Source of the DNA: Rhynchopus sp. YZ270_cl-10
Taxonomy: Eukaryota; Euglenozoa; Diplonemea; Diplonemida; Diplonemidae
Reading direction: 5' to 3'
NCBI GenBank assembly: GCA_964035575.1
Contig: OZ037836.1
Coordinates: 1,612,001-1,676,000 of the forward strand
DNA length: 64,000 nt
Shown: piece after piece, positions 9,700 to 19,870 of the stretch
Layout: each line of letters opens with the position of its first letter
Numbering within the stretch: the first letter of the stretch is position 1
The notes under the pieces: model-generated
Told to the model about the DNA's origin: nothing
Databases searched by the model: none
The model's input: only the letters and a program-made list of their open reading frames with translations
Position numbers and translations under genes: made by a program

Positions 9700-9999
9700 G
9701 AGGGCATATCAGATGCAAACCTCGCATTGGGGTGCATACACAGCACAGTCCTTGCAGTAATGTTCATTTCGTTCTCCCAGATCAGCGGCGCAAGGATTAG
9801 CTCCACATAGCCTCACCCACGGGGAAGAGGACCCCAGCCAGAACCACCGTACGAACGGAGGAACTGCAGAAAACGCCAATAACGACGTTGTCAAGCATTT
9901 GTTCAGGGTTGAAACCCTGCAAAATGGGGTACTTCTTGTCTTGTCCTCCACACCCCACCACCACACACAGAGATCAGAACACAAAACCACAACAAACAA
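9700..9999 (+). repeat. Conserved upstream block of Ub-LRR genes
   Basis: About 300 bp upstream of the 10000 gene is repeated with few changes upstream of 15757 (about 15455-15756) and 20371 (about 20070-20370). Only its 3' part (from gggggaagaggaccccagcc) is present before 13083, and only the last 45 bp or so before 53133. All copies end with ccaccacacacag, then agatcagaacacaaaaccac, then aacaaacaaATG. The AG at 9969-9970 is a likely 3' splice acceptor. The block presumably carries the promoter and leader of the family. Confidence 0.8.
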
Positions 10000-11205
10000 A
10001 TGGACGTGCACTTCGAGGATTTCAGAGCGAATCAGCACACAGTCGAGGTGGGTGCAGATGACACAGTCGAGGGCTTGCGGCGGAAGGTGGCGTCTGCAGT
10101 GGGGTTGCCTGAAGACAGCTTTTGCATGAGTTTCGGAGACGAAGCGATGGGAAAAGGAGCGGACATGACGCAGCTGAGTGCTGGTGACACAATCATCCTC
10201 ACGAAGACGAAGAAGCAAGAAGCCATTGCAGAGCTTCATGCGTTGGGTGTGACCGACATCACAGCCGAGAAGTTGAAGAGTGTGAGGGATCCTGAGGTGG
10301 CGTGTTTGCTTCTGCAGGCAGAGGTTGCGACTGTCATTCCTGATGGGTTCTTGAAGAAGGCATCGTTAACGCATCTTGATCTCAGTGCTGAGTCCATTGT
10401 GACACAGATTGGAGACAGCTTCCTCCAGGAGTGCACCTCGTTGACAAGTATTGACCTCTCTGGGTTGAGCAATGTGACGGTGATGGGCGGTTACTTTCTT
10501 TACGGCTGCGTAGCTTTAACGAAACTGGATCTGACATCACTCAACAACGTTACGAGGATTGGCGGTTACTTTCTTTGCGGCTGCAACTCGTTAACCACCC
10601 TGGATCTGACACCACTGACACTACTCAACAACACGAGGCTGATTGGCAGCAACTTTCTTTCCTACTGCACTTCTTTAACCAGCCTGGATCTGACACCACT
10701 CACCAACGTTACAAGCATTCATGATTACTTTCTTTCCGCCTGCATCTCTTTAACCACCCTGGATCTCTCACCACTGAAGAACGTTAGGAGCATTGAGAGT
10801 AACTTTCTTTACGACTGCGAAACTTTAACCACCCTGGATCTCACACCACTCAAAAACGTGACGGTGATTGGCAATAGCTTTCTTGACGGCTGCGAAGCTT
10901 TAACCAACCTGGATCTGACACCACTCAACAACGTTACGAGGATTGAGAGTTACTTTCTTTACGACTGCGACTCTTTAACCAGCCTGGATCTCTCACCACT
11001 TCACAAGGTGAAGTATGTGGGTTCGGGTTTTGCTGCGAACTGCACTTCGTTGATGAGCATTTACCTTTCCGGCTGCAGCAGTGTTGTGTCCAACGAAGTG
11101 AGGAATAGCGAGGAGCTGAGTGGGCTTGTGGTTGAAGCACGTCCGAAACGAAGCAGAGACGAATCCCCCGAGCAAGCACACAAACGACGGAGACACGCAC
11201 AATGA
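10000..11205 (+). CDS. Ubiquitin-like domain plus BspA-type LRR protein (401 aa)
   Basis: Residues 1-72 (MDVHFEDFRANQHTVEV, DTVEGLRRKV, LSAGDTIILTKTKK) have the length and pattern of a ubiquitin-like fold without a C-terminal Gly-Gly. A helical linker (73-115) follows, then 23-residue BspA/TpLRR-type leucine-rich repeats of the form LTTLDLTPLNNVTRIGxxFLxxC (about 120-370). The last 20 residues are basic (KRSRDESPEQAHKRRR), resembling a bipartite nuclear localisation signal. It is the longest family member seen here because it has more LRR modules. The start is fixed by conservation of the ATG and leader in all paralogues. Its role is unknown; LRRs imply protein binding and the Ub-like fold suggests scaffold or proteasome-type contacts (inference). 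Confidence 0.93.
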   Translation: MDVHFEDFRANQHTVEVGADDTVEGLRRKVASAVGLPEDSFCMSFGDEAMGKGADMTQLSAGDTIILTKTKKQEAIAELHALGVTDITAEKLKSVRDPEVACLLLQAEVATVIPDGFLKKASLTHLDLSAESIVTQIGDSFLQECTSLTSIDLSGLSNVTVMGGYFLYGCVALTKLDLTSLNNVTRIGGYFLCGCNSLTTLDLTPLTLLNNTRLIGSNFLSYCTSLTSLDLTPLTNVTSIHDYFLSACISLTTLDLSPLKNVRSIESNFLYDCETLTTLDLTPLKNVTVIGNSFLDGCEALTNLDLTPLNNVTRIESYFLYDCDSLTSLDLSPLHKVKYVGSGFAANCTSLMSIYLSGCSSVVSNEVRNSEELSGLVVEARPKRSRDESPEQAHKRRRHAQ

Positions 11206-11490
11206 CGACGTGGTGTGCTGGTGGGAGGGGATAAAGGGAAGGACTGGAAGAAGGGTACGAAGAGAGGTGGGGGAGGGGGCAGGTGGGTACTGCCTACTCT
11301 ACTCGTCTGCACAAACATTACAAAACAAAAGAAAGACACAAAACCATAGGAGGCATAAAGCAGGGAAAGGGGTTGAGGGACAGGAGGATAGGGATAAAGT
11401 CTGCCTAGATCAGAAGCGGACCTGTGTTCACATGATCTTCCCTTGAAGGGAGACTGGGAAGAATGAAAGCTGGGGGACAGGAGGCTGACC
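11206..11490 (+). repeat. Conserved downstream block of Ub-LRR genes
   Basis: The 3' flank tgacgacgtggtgtgctggt, gggaggggataaagggaagg, then taggtactgcctactctact and cagggaaaggggttgaggga is shared with 13836-14110, 16726-17010 and, shortened, 30792-30900 and 54183-54225. It probably contains the 3'UTR and shows that the duplication unit extends past the coding region. Confidence 0.8.
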
Positions 11491-12135
11491 TTATCCTCGG
11501 GTGTCACTACTGCGCTCAAGAAAAAAAACACAAAAAGACAAACAAAAAAGAAGTCAGCCCTCTGACCTCTCCCCTCTTTTTTCTTTTAGTAAACACGTAG
11601 TACGTGACAAAATGCTCGAGACCCTCGTGAAAAGTCGCGCGTTCTGCGTCTTCCCCCTCCCCGCTTGTTTTCCCCCTCTCTTTCCCCCCTGTGCTCCACA
11701 ACATTTTCTGTACTTCAGGCAAACACATTCAAACCGTAAATCTGCGTATTTACCGTTATCAAGTCGAGAAAAGAAAAGAAGAAAAAGAAACATTGTGGAA
11801 GCGAACAACAAACAACCTTAATTTTTCTTCTTCCCGTTTTTATCCTTTTGAGCAACAAGCAAAGAGTAACGAGTCTCTCGAGCATTTTTGTACGAGCATG
11901 CAATACGTCTGGAAATGAAAGACGCGTTCTTCGGTTGTCATGAGTCTTACCGTTTTCCCCTTCCCCCCTTGAGGCCCCTACCCCTTGCTCCATCCCCGTA
12001 CTTCAGGACGCGGGTTTTTCGGGGTTTTCGAGACTTTTGGGGTTTGAAATAAAACGACGACCCAGAGCAAACCCGCAAACGGCGGGTTTGCGGGTTTACG
12101 GGTTTGTAGAGAACACGGTGGACGGGCTCCTCGCA

Positions 12136-12606
12136 ATGATTGCGGAAACGGCTAAGAAGCTTTTCATGCACACTTTTGCACGTTTGGATCTTCTGCAGCA
12201 GGGGAACGAGAGTCTCAAGAAAACTATAGATTTAATTAAGAAGTCCCAGCAGACGGCACTCGACACTGATTTCTCGCCATTTGCCGTTGCAACCTGGAAA
12301 AACATCCAAAACAGCCGCATCCGCAAGGAGATCAGGGAAAAGGTAGGGAAGGCGTGCAGGGAGTTGACCCTACCCACTTTTGATAACGCGCTCGAGCATC
12401 AAAAGGGCGTCCTAAGATGCTTCGAGGCGCTGGACAACTCCTTGGCGCTGATCGAGGACTCAGAGGGGCCACCCGCAACCACGTTCCTCACACCCATTCA
12501 CAATACCATCGTAGAACTCACCTCGACCACAATTATTGGGGCTAATGCTGCCGGAAGGATGATGTACGAGTCTAAAGCAAAGGGATACGCAGATGACTTC
12601 TCGTAG
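12136..12606 (+). CDS. Unrecognised small protein (157 codons)
   Basis: The open frame from the ATG at 12136 encodes a soluble, mostly helical protein (MIAETAKKLFMHTF, ARLDLLQQGNESLKKTIDLI, KACRELTLPTFDNALEH) with no signal peptide or transmembrane segment. Codon use looks like real coding sequence. The frame is open upstream to about 12037, but that part reads through repetitive CGGGTTTxCGGGTTT sequence and is unlikely to be translated. The sequence downstream (12607-12800) is rich in Arg, Asp and Gly codons. No family recognised; it may be a remnant rather than a working gene. Confidence 0.45.
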   Translation: MIAETAKKLFMHTFARLDLLQQGNESLKKTIDLIKKSQQTALDTDFSPFAVATWKNIQNSRIRKEIREKVGKACRELTLPTFDNALEHQKGVLRCFEALDNSLALIEDSEGPPATTFLTPIHNTIVELTSTTIIGANAAGRMMYESKAKGYADDFS

Positions 12607-13082
12607 GTCATACAAGCGAGAATTCTGGACACGGCCAAGAAACAGACGCACACAGAGGTAACGCCGAGGACGTGGTATTCAGGGAGGAACGCCAAGGAGA
12701 AGAGAAACGACAGGGCCAGGGGAGGAGACGATGCGAGGGGCCGCGACCGAGACTACTGGAGCAGAAATCGGGGAAAGGATGGAAGAAGGTACACAGGGCC
12801 CAGATGTTGACTGACAGGGGAAGAAATACAAGAAAACAGGACTATCGGGAGGACAACAGGGAAGAAAATTCACGACAATGCGATCAAAGAGAAGACAGAA
12901 TGGCGACAATAGGGGGAAGAGGACCCCAGCCAGAACCACCGTACGAACGGAGGAACTGCAGAAAACGCCAATGGCGACGTTTTCGAAAGGTTGAAACCTT
13001 TGCAAAATGGGGTATTTCTTGTCTTGTCCTCCACACCCCACCACCACACACAGAGATCAGAACACAAAACCACAACAAACAA

Positions 13083-13835
13083 ATGGACGTGCACTTCGAG
13101 GATTTCAGAGCGAATCAGCACACAGTCGAGGTGGGTGAAGATGACACAGTGGAGGGCTTGCGGCGGAAGGTGGCGTCTGCAATGGGGTTGCCTGAAGACA
13201 GCTTTTGCATGAGTTTCGGAGACGAAGCGATGGGAGAAGGAGCGGACATGACGCAGCTGAGTGCTGGTGACACAATCATCCTCACGAAGACGAAGACGCA
13301 GAAGTACGAAGCCATTGCAGAGCTTCATGCGTTGGGTGAGACCGACCTGACGCCAGAGAGGTTGGAGGAGGTGGAGGATCCTGAGGTGGTGTGTTTGCTT
13401 CTGCAGGCGGAGGTTGCGACTGTCATTCCTGATGCGTTCTTGAGGGAGGCATCGTTAACGCATCTTGATCTCAGTGCTGTGTCCTTTGTGACACAGATTG
13501 GAGACGACTTCCTCGAGTTCTGCACCTCGTTGACAAGTGTCGACCTCTCTGGGTTGAGCAATGTGACGGTGATTGGCAGTTACTTTCTTTCCGGATGCTA
13601 CTCTCTAACCAGCCTTGATCTGACATCACTGAGCAAGGTTGAGTATGTGGGTTCGGGTTTTGCTATTTTCTGCACTGCGTTGACGAGTATTTACCTTTCC
13701 GGCTGCAGCAGCGAGGTGTCCAACGAAGTAAGGACGAGTGATCATCTGAGGCATCTTGTGGTTGAAGCACCCCCGACACGCAGCACAGACGAATCCCCCG
13801 AGCAAGCACACAAACGACAGAGACACGCACAATGA
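13083..13835 (+). CDS. Ubiquitin-like domain plus BspA-type LRR protein, short member (250 aa)
   Basis: Same architecture as the 10000 gene: Ub-like residues 1-74, helical linker (LTPERLEEVEDPEVVCLL), LRRs, and a basic tail (STDESPEQAHKRQRHAQ). It has the fewest LRR modules of the complete members. The frame is open far upstream (to 12672), but the conserved leader and ATG at 13083 mark the start. The tail is changed (APPTRSTDESP in place of ARPKRSRDESP), which weakens one half of the putative nuclear signal. Confidence 0.92.
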   Translation: MDVHFEDFRANQHTVEVGEDDTVEGLRRKVASAMGLPEDSFCMSFGDEAMGEGADMTQLSAGDTIILTKTKTQKYEAIAELHALGETDLTPERLEEVEDPEVVCLLLQAEVATVIPDAFLREASLTHLDLSAVSFVTQIGDDFLEFCTSLTSVDLSGLSNVTVIGSYFLSGCYSLTSLDLTSLSKVEYVGSGFAIFCTALTSIYLSGCSSEVSNEVRTSDHLRHLVVEAPPTRSTDESPEQAHKRQRHAQ

Positions 13836-14267
13836 CGACGTGGTGTGCTGGTGGGAGGGGATAAAGGGAAGGACTGGAAGAAGGGTACGAAGGGAGGTTG
13901 GGAAGGGGACCGGTAGGTACTGCCTACTCTACTCGTCTGCACAAACTTTACAAAACACAGAAAGACACAAAACCATAGGAGGCATAAAGCAGGGAAAGGG
14001 GTTGAGGGACAGGAGGATAGGGATAAAGTCTGCCTAGATCAGAAGCGGACATGTGTTCACATGATCTTCCCTTGAAGGGAGACTGGGAAGAATGAAAGAT
14101 GGAGGACAGGAGGCTGGGGATACACATAAAGCTATTTGGGAGAACTGCTATTATTTGTGGATGAACTTATGTGGGGGTACTTTACCAAAAACAAAAAGCA
14201 AATGAGCAAAAAAGAAAAACGTCAGCCCTCTGAGTGACCTCTCCCCTCTTTTTACTTTTTGCATTAT

Positions 14268-15375
14268 GAAACACATTTTCTCGCTCTACGCACACACTAT
14301 GTCTGATACACCACACCACACTTTATCCGACTCAGAACACACCTTCCACGACACTATCAGTCGGTGGGGGGACAGCAGCAGCTCAGTTTCATTGGTACAA
14401 CTGCACAGACGAGGCTGACCACCACTGTCTTCTGTCTGGCGAGCCTCTGGCGGCATGCGGGACCGTTTTGCCTGGAGCAGTGTTCGTCACATAGCTTGAG
14501 AACCGCCGACCACCAAACGCAGCAGACCACACACCAAGTGGAGAACCATTTGACGGCTTGACGGTGCTGGAGATGGTGGCACCTGCAGAGGAGGTGGCTG
14601 CTGTGGCAACGCACAACCCAGGCTTTGCTGTCTGCATTGAGAACAGAGAGCACACGGCACGCCTTGTTGGCAGCCTCCCTGCACACTGGGCACATCATCT
14701 CTCTCTATCTCTCTCACGGCAACGCACAGCCTGGCGATGTCACCTACCAACTCAGGGCCTACGGAGTCACCGGGACAACACTCAAGGAGGTAGTCTTCTC
14801 TGACATGGTGGCACCACACAGGGCAGGCTCGCAGCCTCTCAGCCACATGCTTTAATATGGGTGCCTCGATACGCACGGAGTCCGCTTTATCCGCAACACC
14901 ATCGCTGTCGGGAAAGGTTGGTGTCCTCTGGATTGGTGTTGACTTTCCAGTGGACACTCCCGTTGGTGTGCATGAAGGGACAGCAAAGGGTTGTCTTGAG
15001 GGTGGGAACGTTGTGTCGCTGTACAACGTCAGCGCCAACGTCTCAGGTGAAGCTCTGAGGACCACGGGAGTGAAGATGTGTACACATTCCGGAGGCTCCT
15101 CTGGATCAACATTCACGTTCATCCTGATTCCTGCAGTGGGGTTGGCTTGGGTTGGTGCAGTGGCAGGGAAGCACGCTGTCTCGATCACCCCGACCCCCAT
15201 TACGACCCCCTCAGGACTGCGTACGGCAGGGAGCACAGCAAACGTTCTCTTCCACTCAATCCTCACAGCGAAGCCTCTGGACATGGCAAAACACTGTGGG
15301 GTGCGCAACTTCGAGGTCGGCTAGGGCACGCCACGCTATATCCCCTGAAGCCGTCCGTGCAAAGGGTGCCAGCAG
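14268..15375 (+). pseudogene. Decayed retroelement-like copy 1 (fossil)
   Basis: Shares its ends and long internal stretches with 18468-19592 (starting at gcattatgaaacacatttt and ctctacgcacacactatgtc, ending near cctgaagccgtccgtgcaaa). Each copy lacks part of what the other retains. Protein-like segments are visible (for example PVDTPVGVHEGTAKG, SLYNVSANVSGEALRTTG), but the copy is clearly broken in several places. Affinity to a reverse-transcribing element rests only on an RT-like segment downstream of the second copy. Unrecognised otherwise. Confidence 0.4.
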
Positions 15376-15756
15376 GAAGCTGACCTAATGACCCTGTGTC
15401 TGCAATGATGCTGTTCATTTGATTGATGAGAGGAAGCGGAGGGTGCAGAGGGTGGAGGGCATATCAGATGCAAACCTCACATTGGGGTGCACACACAGCA
15501 CAGTCTTTGCAGTAATATTCATTTCGTTCTCCCAGATCAGCGGCGCAGGGATTAGCTCCACATAGCCTCACCCACGGGGAAGAATGGACCCCAGACAGAA
15601 CCACCGTACAAACGGAGGCACTGCAGAAAACGCCAATGACGACGTTTTCGAGCATTTGTTCAGGGTTGAAACCCTGCAAAATGGGGTATTTCTTGTCTTG
15701 TCCTCCACACCCCACCACCACACACAGAGATCAGAACACAAAACCACAACAAACAA

Positions 15757-16725
15757 ATGGACGTGCACTTCGAGGATTTCAGAGCGAATCAGCACACAGT
15801 CGAGGTGGGTGAAGATGACACAGTGGAGGGCTTGCGGCGGAAGGTGGCGACTGCAATGGGGTTGCCTGAAGACAGCTTTTGCATGAGTTTCGGAGGCGAA
15901 GCGATGGGAGAAGGAGCGGACATGACGCAGCTGAGTGCTGGTGACACAATCATCCTCACGAAGACGAAGAAACAAGAAGCCATTGCAGAGCTTCATGCGT
16001 TGGGTGTGACCGACCTGACGCCAGAGAGGTTGGAGGAGGTGGAGGATCCTGAGGTGGCGTGTTTGCTTCTGCAGGCGGAGGTTGCGACTGTCATTCCTGA
16101 TGGGTTCTTGAAGAAGGCATTGTTAACGCACCTTGATCTCAGTGCTGTGTCCTTTGTGACACAGATTGGAGACAACTTCCTGGCATACTGCACCTCGTTG
16201 ACAAGCGTCGACCTCTCTGGGTTGAGCAATGTGACGGTGATTGGCAGTTACTTTCTTTCCAGATGCAACTCTTTAACCACCCTGGATCTCACACCATTCA
16301 ACAACGTGAGGATGTTTGACGAGTACTTTCTTTTCTACTGCGAAGCTTTAACCACCCTGGATCTCACACCACACAATAACGTGACGGTGATTGCCACTTA
16401 CTTTCTTTACGGCTGCAAATCTTTAACCAGCCTGGATCTGACAGCACTCAACAATGTGACGGCGATTTCCGGTTACTTTCTTGACGGCTGCAACTCTTTA
16501 ACCAGCCTTGATCTGACATCACTGAGCAAGGTTGAGTATGTGGGTTCGGGTTTTGCTAATAACTGTACTTCGTTGACGAGCATTTACCTTTCCGGCTGCA
16601 GCAGTGTTATGTTAAACGCAGTGCAGTTCGGCGGACTGAGTGAGCTTGTGGTCGAAGCACGTCCGAAACAAAGCAGAGACGAATCCCCCGAGCAAGCACA
16701 CAAGCGACAGAGACACGCACAATGA
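15757..16725 (+). CDS. Ubiquitin-like domain plus BspA-type LRR protein (322 aa)
   Basis: Ub-like domain at residues 1-72, linker, then LRR modules (CNSLTTLDLTPFNNVRMFDE, CEALTTLDLTPHNNVTVIAT, CKSLTSLDLTALNNVTAISG). The C-terminal cap has the family's SGCSS motif, followed by the tail KQSRDESPEQAHKRQRHAQ. It has the full conserved upstream and downstream blocks. Module number lies between those of the 13083 and 10000 members, which points to expansion and contraction of the 69-nt unit. Confidence 0.93.
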   Translation: MDVHFEDFRANQHTVEVGEDDTVEGLRRKVATAMGLPEDSFCMSFGGEAMGEGADMTQLSAGDTIILTKTKKQEAIAELHALGVTDLTPERLEEVEDPEVACLLLQAEVATVIPDGFLKKALLTHLDLSAVSFVTQIGDNFLAYCTSLTSVDLSGLSNVTVIGSYFLSRCNSLTTLDLTPFNNVRMFDEYFLFYCEALTTLDLTPHNNVTVIATYFLYGCKSLTSLDLTALNNVTAISGYFLDGCNSLTSLDLTSLSKVEYVGSGFANNCTSLTSIYLSGCSSVMLNAVQFGGLSELVVEARPKQSRDESPEQAHKRQRHAQ

Positions 16726-17063
16726 CGACGTGGTGTGCTGGTGGGAGGGGATAAAGGGAAGGACTGGAAGAAGGGTACGAAGGGAGGTGGGGAAGGGAGG
16801 CCGGTAGGTACTGCCTACTCTACTCGTCTGCACAAAATTTACAAAACACAGAAAGACACAAAACCATAGGAGACATAAAGCAGGGAAAGGGGTTGAGGGA
16901 CAGGAGGATAGGGATAAAGTCTGCCTAGATCAGAAGCGGACCTGTGTTCACATGATCTTCCCTTGAAGGGAGACTGGGAAGAATGAAAGATGGGGGACAG
17001 GAGGCTGGGGATACATATAAAGCTATTTGGGAGAACCGATAGTATTTGTGGATGAACTTATTT

Positions 17064-17539
17064 CATGGATGTAGAAAGTACTTCACGTACTTTTTTTTGA
17101 AAAAAAAAAGTAAAAAAGTACGTGACGAAAAATAAAAAAAAAACGTACTTTTTTTTTTTTGAAAAAAAAAAAGTACTTTTTTACCCATTTGGGTATGGGT
17201 TCATATTTCGTGAAAATTTTAGTCACTAAAATTTTGTCCATTTTTCTGTATATCGCCCACCACAGAATGGGCGGATTCCGGAAATGCAAATGCGGGTGTT
17301 TTCGGGCATTTTTATGGCCGAAAACGCTCCATTATTTTCACGTACGTTGATTTTCACGTGAAAAAAAAAGTACTTTTTTTTTTTTGAAAAAAAAAAAGTA
17401 CTTTTTTTCGTTTTTTTTTCGAAATCACGTAAATCACGTAAAATTTTTTTTCAAAAAACGTCACGTACGTGAAGTATCACGTAACCCGATTTTTGGAAAA
17501 AAAGTACTTTTTTTTCGTCACGTACTTTCTACATCCATG
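17064..17539. mobile_element. CATGG-ended foldback element (MITE-like), 476 bp
   Basis: Inverted ends CATGGATGTAGAAAGTAC (left) and GTACTTTCTACATCCATG (right), with further internal inverted AAGTACTTTTT blocks. Flanked by TTATTT on both sides (17058-17063 and 17540-17545). The paralogous flank downstream of the 13083 gene (about 14163-14175, aacttatgtgggggtac) has no element, giving an empty site. The interior includes ggattccggaaatgcaaatg, also found in the element at 42061. No coding capacity. Confidence 0.88.
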
Positions 17540-17599
17540 TTATTTGGGGGTACTTTACCAAAAACAAAAAGCAAATGAGCAAAGAGTCAAGGTGGAGAT

Positions 17600-17660
17600 T
17601 GCACAACTGTGGCAACACAACCGAGGCAACTACACTCCAAGAATTTATCAAAAAGAATAA
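17600..17660. repeat. Dispersed repeat 'tgcacaactgtggcaacaca'
   Basis: A 50-60 bp sequence, gtggag...tgcacaactgtggcaacaca-accgaggcaactacactcca-a.aatttatcaaa. Other copies lie at about 31018-31058, 36140-36200, 44518-44585, 46323-46395, 47288-47310 (partial) and 50890-50945. Copies occur in introns and intergenic DNA, sometimes beside the H-hairpin repeat, and carry no ORF. Confidence 0.75.
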
Positions 17661-17879
17661 CAATGAAACAACTGTAAAGCATTTGGAAGAGTAGACCTTG
17701 TCTTCGTGTGTCACTACTGCAATCATGTTCAGGGAAATAGCTTGGGTACTTTTGCTGGTTTCAAAACCAGAACGAGCTGGTTTACTGGTTTGGGGAAAAA
17801 TAAAAAAAAAAAGTGGGATTCGGGATTCAGTTTTTCGCTTCCCCCCTGCACCACTTTCTTCACAGAAGAAAGCCTCACA

Positions 17880-18020
17880 CGTAAGCGAACCCCTAAAAAG
17901 GGTGCATTGAGTGACTCTGTGGTGTAAAAAGCTACATTTTTTGCACCATACCCTAATTTTTTTTCGCCTGCGGCGCCACTTGATATTATTTTTTTTGCTC
18001 CGCAAAAAAATAGAGTTTAC
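17880..18020. repeat. Dispersed 'CGGCGCC' hairpin repeat, copy 1
   Basis: Contains gtgactctgtggtgtaaaaa-gctacatttttt-gcacc (an arm-loop-arm hairpin), then ttcgcctgcggcgcca and tttgctccgcaaaaaaa. The same order of motifs occurs at 31400-31570 and 43740-43900. Confidence 0.75.
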
Positions 18021-18467
18021 AATGGCTAAAGGGATTCCCTTGCATTTTGCAGCCAAACAAAATGCAACTTGGCCAAAGCTGCAAAAAGTTGACCGTTTTT
18101 TCAAAATGACCCACCGTTGCAACAGCCCCTGCTTCTGGAAGACGTATTGATTTATACGGTTAGTGGAACGTAAGGTGCAAGACCAAGCTCCGTTAACAAA
18201 GGATTATATCCCGTTTTCTTTGTCTCGCAAACCTTACCCTGTACCTCTCCACTCTGGCTGTCAGGGAGGCGCGCGCGAAGCGCGCGACGACCGCTTTCAA
18301 CTGGGGAAATTTTTTTTTCTAAACCAGCAAACCAGCAACATTTGAAAAGTGCACCTTTCAAGCTACTACCCTGATCATGTTTTCAACAAAAAAAAAAAAA
18401 ACACAAAAAGACAAACAACAAATAAGTCAGCCCTCTGAGTGACCTCTCCCCTCTTTTTACTTTTGCA

Positions 18468-19870
18468 TTATGAAACACATTTCCTCGCTCTACGCACACA
18501 CTATGTCTGATACATTACCCGCAACACCATCGCTGTCGGAAAGGTTGGTGTCCTCTGGATTGGTGTTGACTTTCCAGTGGACACTCCCGTTGGTGTGCAT
18601 GAAGGGACAGCAAAGGGTTGTCTTGAGGACGGGAACGTTGTGTCGCTGTACAACGTCAGCGCCAACGTCTCAGGCGAAGCTCTGAGGACCACGGGGGTGA
18701 AGATGTGTACACATTCCGGAGGCTCCACTGGAGCAACTCTGATCTCGGGATTGACAGCAACGTCCGCACAGTACACCCCGATACAGGTACGGCAGCGACC
18801 CCCTCCTCAGCTTGAAACTACCCTGGTTCACAAAAGGCTGACAATCGGATCGCACGGCTTCCCCACAAACGTCGCTGTGAACACTACAAAGCCTGTTAAG
18901 GGTAAACCCATCCCTGTCCAGACGAGCCGCTCATGGGAGAGGCCCCTGTGAAGATGACCGTACGACGCGAAGGGGGTGGCTGTGGTGACGAAGGTGACTG
19001 ACCTTGAGAAGACCTCACTTCTGGACAGCGAAATGACGTGGAGGAGTGTGCACGCTGGGTCAGGGCTGGAGGAGCAGGCTGTCGTACGACTCGAACCTGG
19101 AGATAAATGTTGCCTTTACGACGGTGCCTTGAGTAGCATGCGTTGGATGTTGTCCCGAACGCACCTAAGTGTATGGTAGGCATGGACACGATAGGTGCTG
19201 TGTTCAAGCTCATTGAGTGTTGGTCTGCCGACATCGGAAACAACATGTTTTGGTGTTGCCAGCCAGACAGTGGTGTGCTCTTGAAGCTCCAAGGCCCTCG
19301 CGATGCCTGGAGCAACGACTCTACTCCAAGGGTTATACGACATTCACGTTCATCCCTGATTCCTGGGGTGGGGTTGGTGCAGTGGCAGGGAAGCACGCTG
19401 TCTCGATCACCCCGACCCCCATGATGACCCTCAGGACTGCGTACGGCAGGGAGCACAGCAAACGTTCTCTTCCTTTCAATCCTCACAGCGAAGCCTCTGG
19501 ACATGGCAAAACACTGTGGGGTGCGCAACTTCGAGGTCGGCTAGGGCACGCCATGCTGTTCCCCTGAAGCCGTCCGTGCAAAGGGTGCCAGCGTGGTGAC
19601 ACTCCACCAAAGAATTCCAGGGGCCGTCAATGGTGAACCCTGACATCAACTGCCCATTAGGCACGGGAGGTGCGGAGTGTCCGCGACCTACGTTGCGGCT
19701 TCTTCCAGGTGGTGGTCCCGGTGGAAGTGCGTCGCTACTTCCGTTTCCTCGACGACGCTGGTGTGTGGTGGGAGTGGACGAGGTTGCAGATGGGCCATTC
19801 CTGTGGCCCATCTGAGGGGGTTGGGGTGGATGTGATGGGGAAACGTTGGCTTCTTTGCCTTTGTCTCTTC
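18468..19870 (+). pseudogene. Decayed retroelement-like copy 2 with RT-like segment (fossil)
   Basis: Shares its start and several blocks with 14268-15375. Near the 3' end (about 19690-19860) the plus strand encodes VEVRRYFRFLDDAGVWWEW followed by TRLQMGHSCGPSEG. This resembles the stretch of LTR/DIRS-type reverse transcriptases where an F-R-F segment precedes a ...LPMG...P motif. The copy is broken in several places and looks old relative to the neighbouring LINEs. Assignment to DIRS/VIPER-like or other LTR kin is tentative. Confidence 0.35.

Noticed and set aside
12672-13082. N-terminal extension of the 13083 Ub-LRR gene
   Set aside because: The upstream frame is not conserved in paralogues, while the ATG at 13083 and its leader are; the extension is Arg/Glu-rich readthrough.
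14357-14698. Cys-rich minus-strand ORF resembling a RING finger
   Set aside because: Cysteine spacing does not fit RING, and the region is a decayed repeat shared in part with 18.5 kb.
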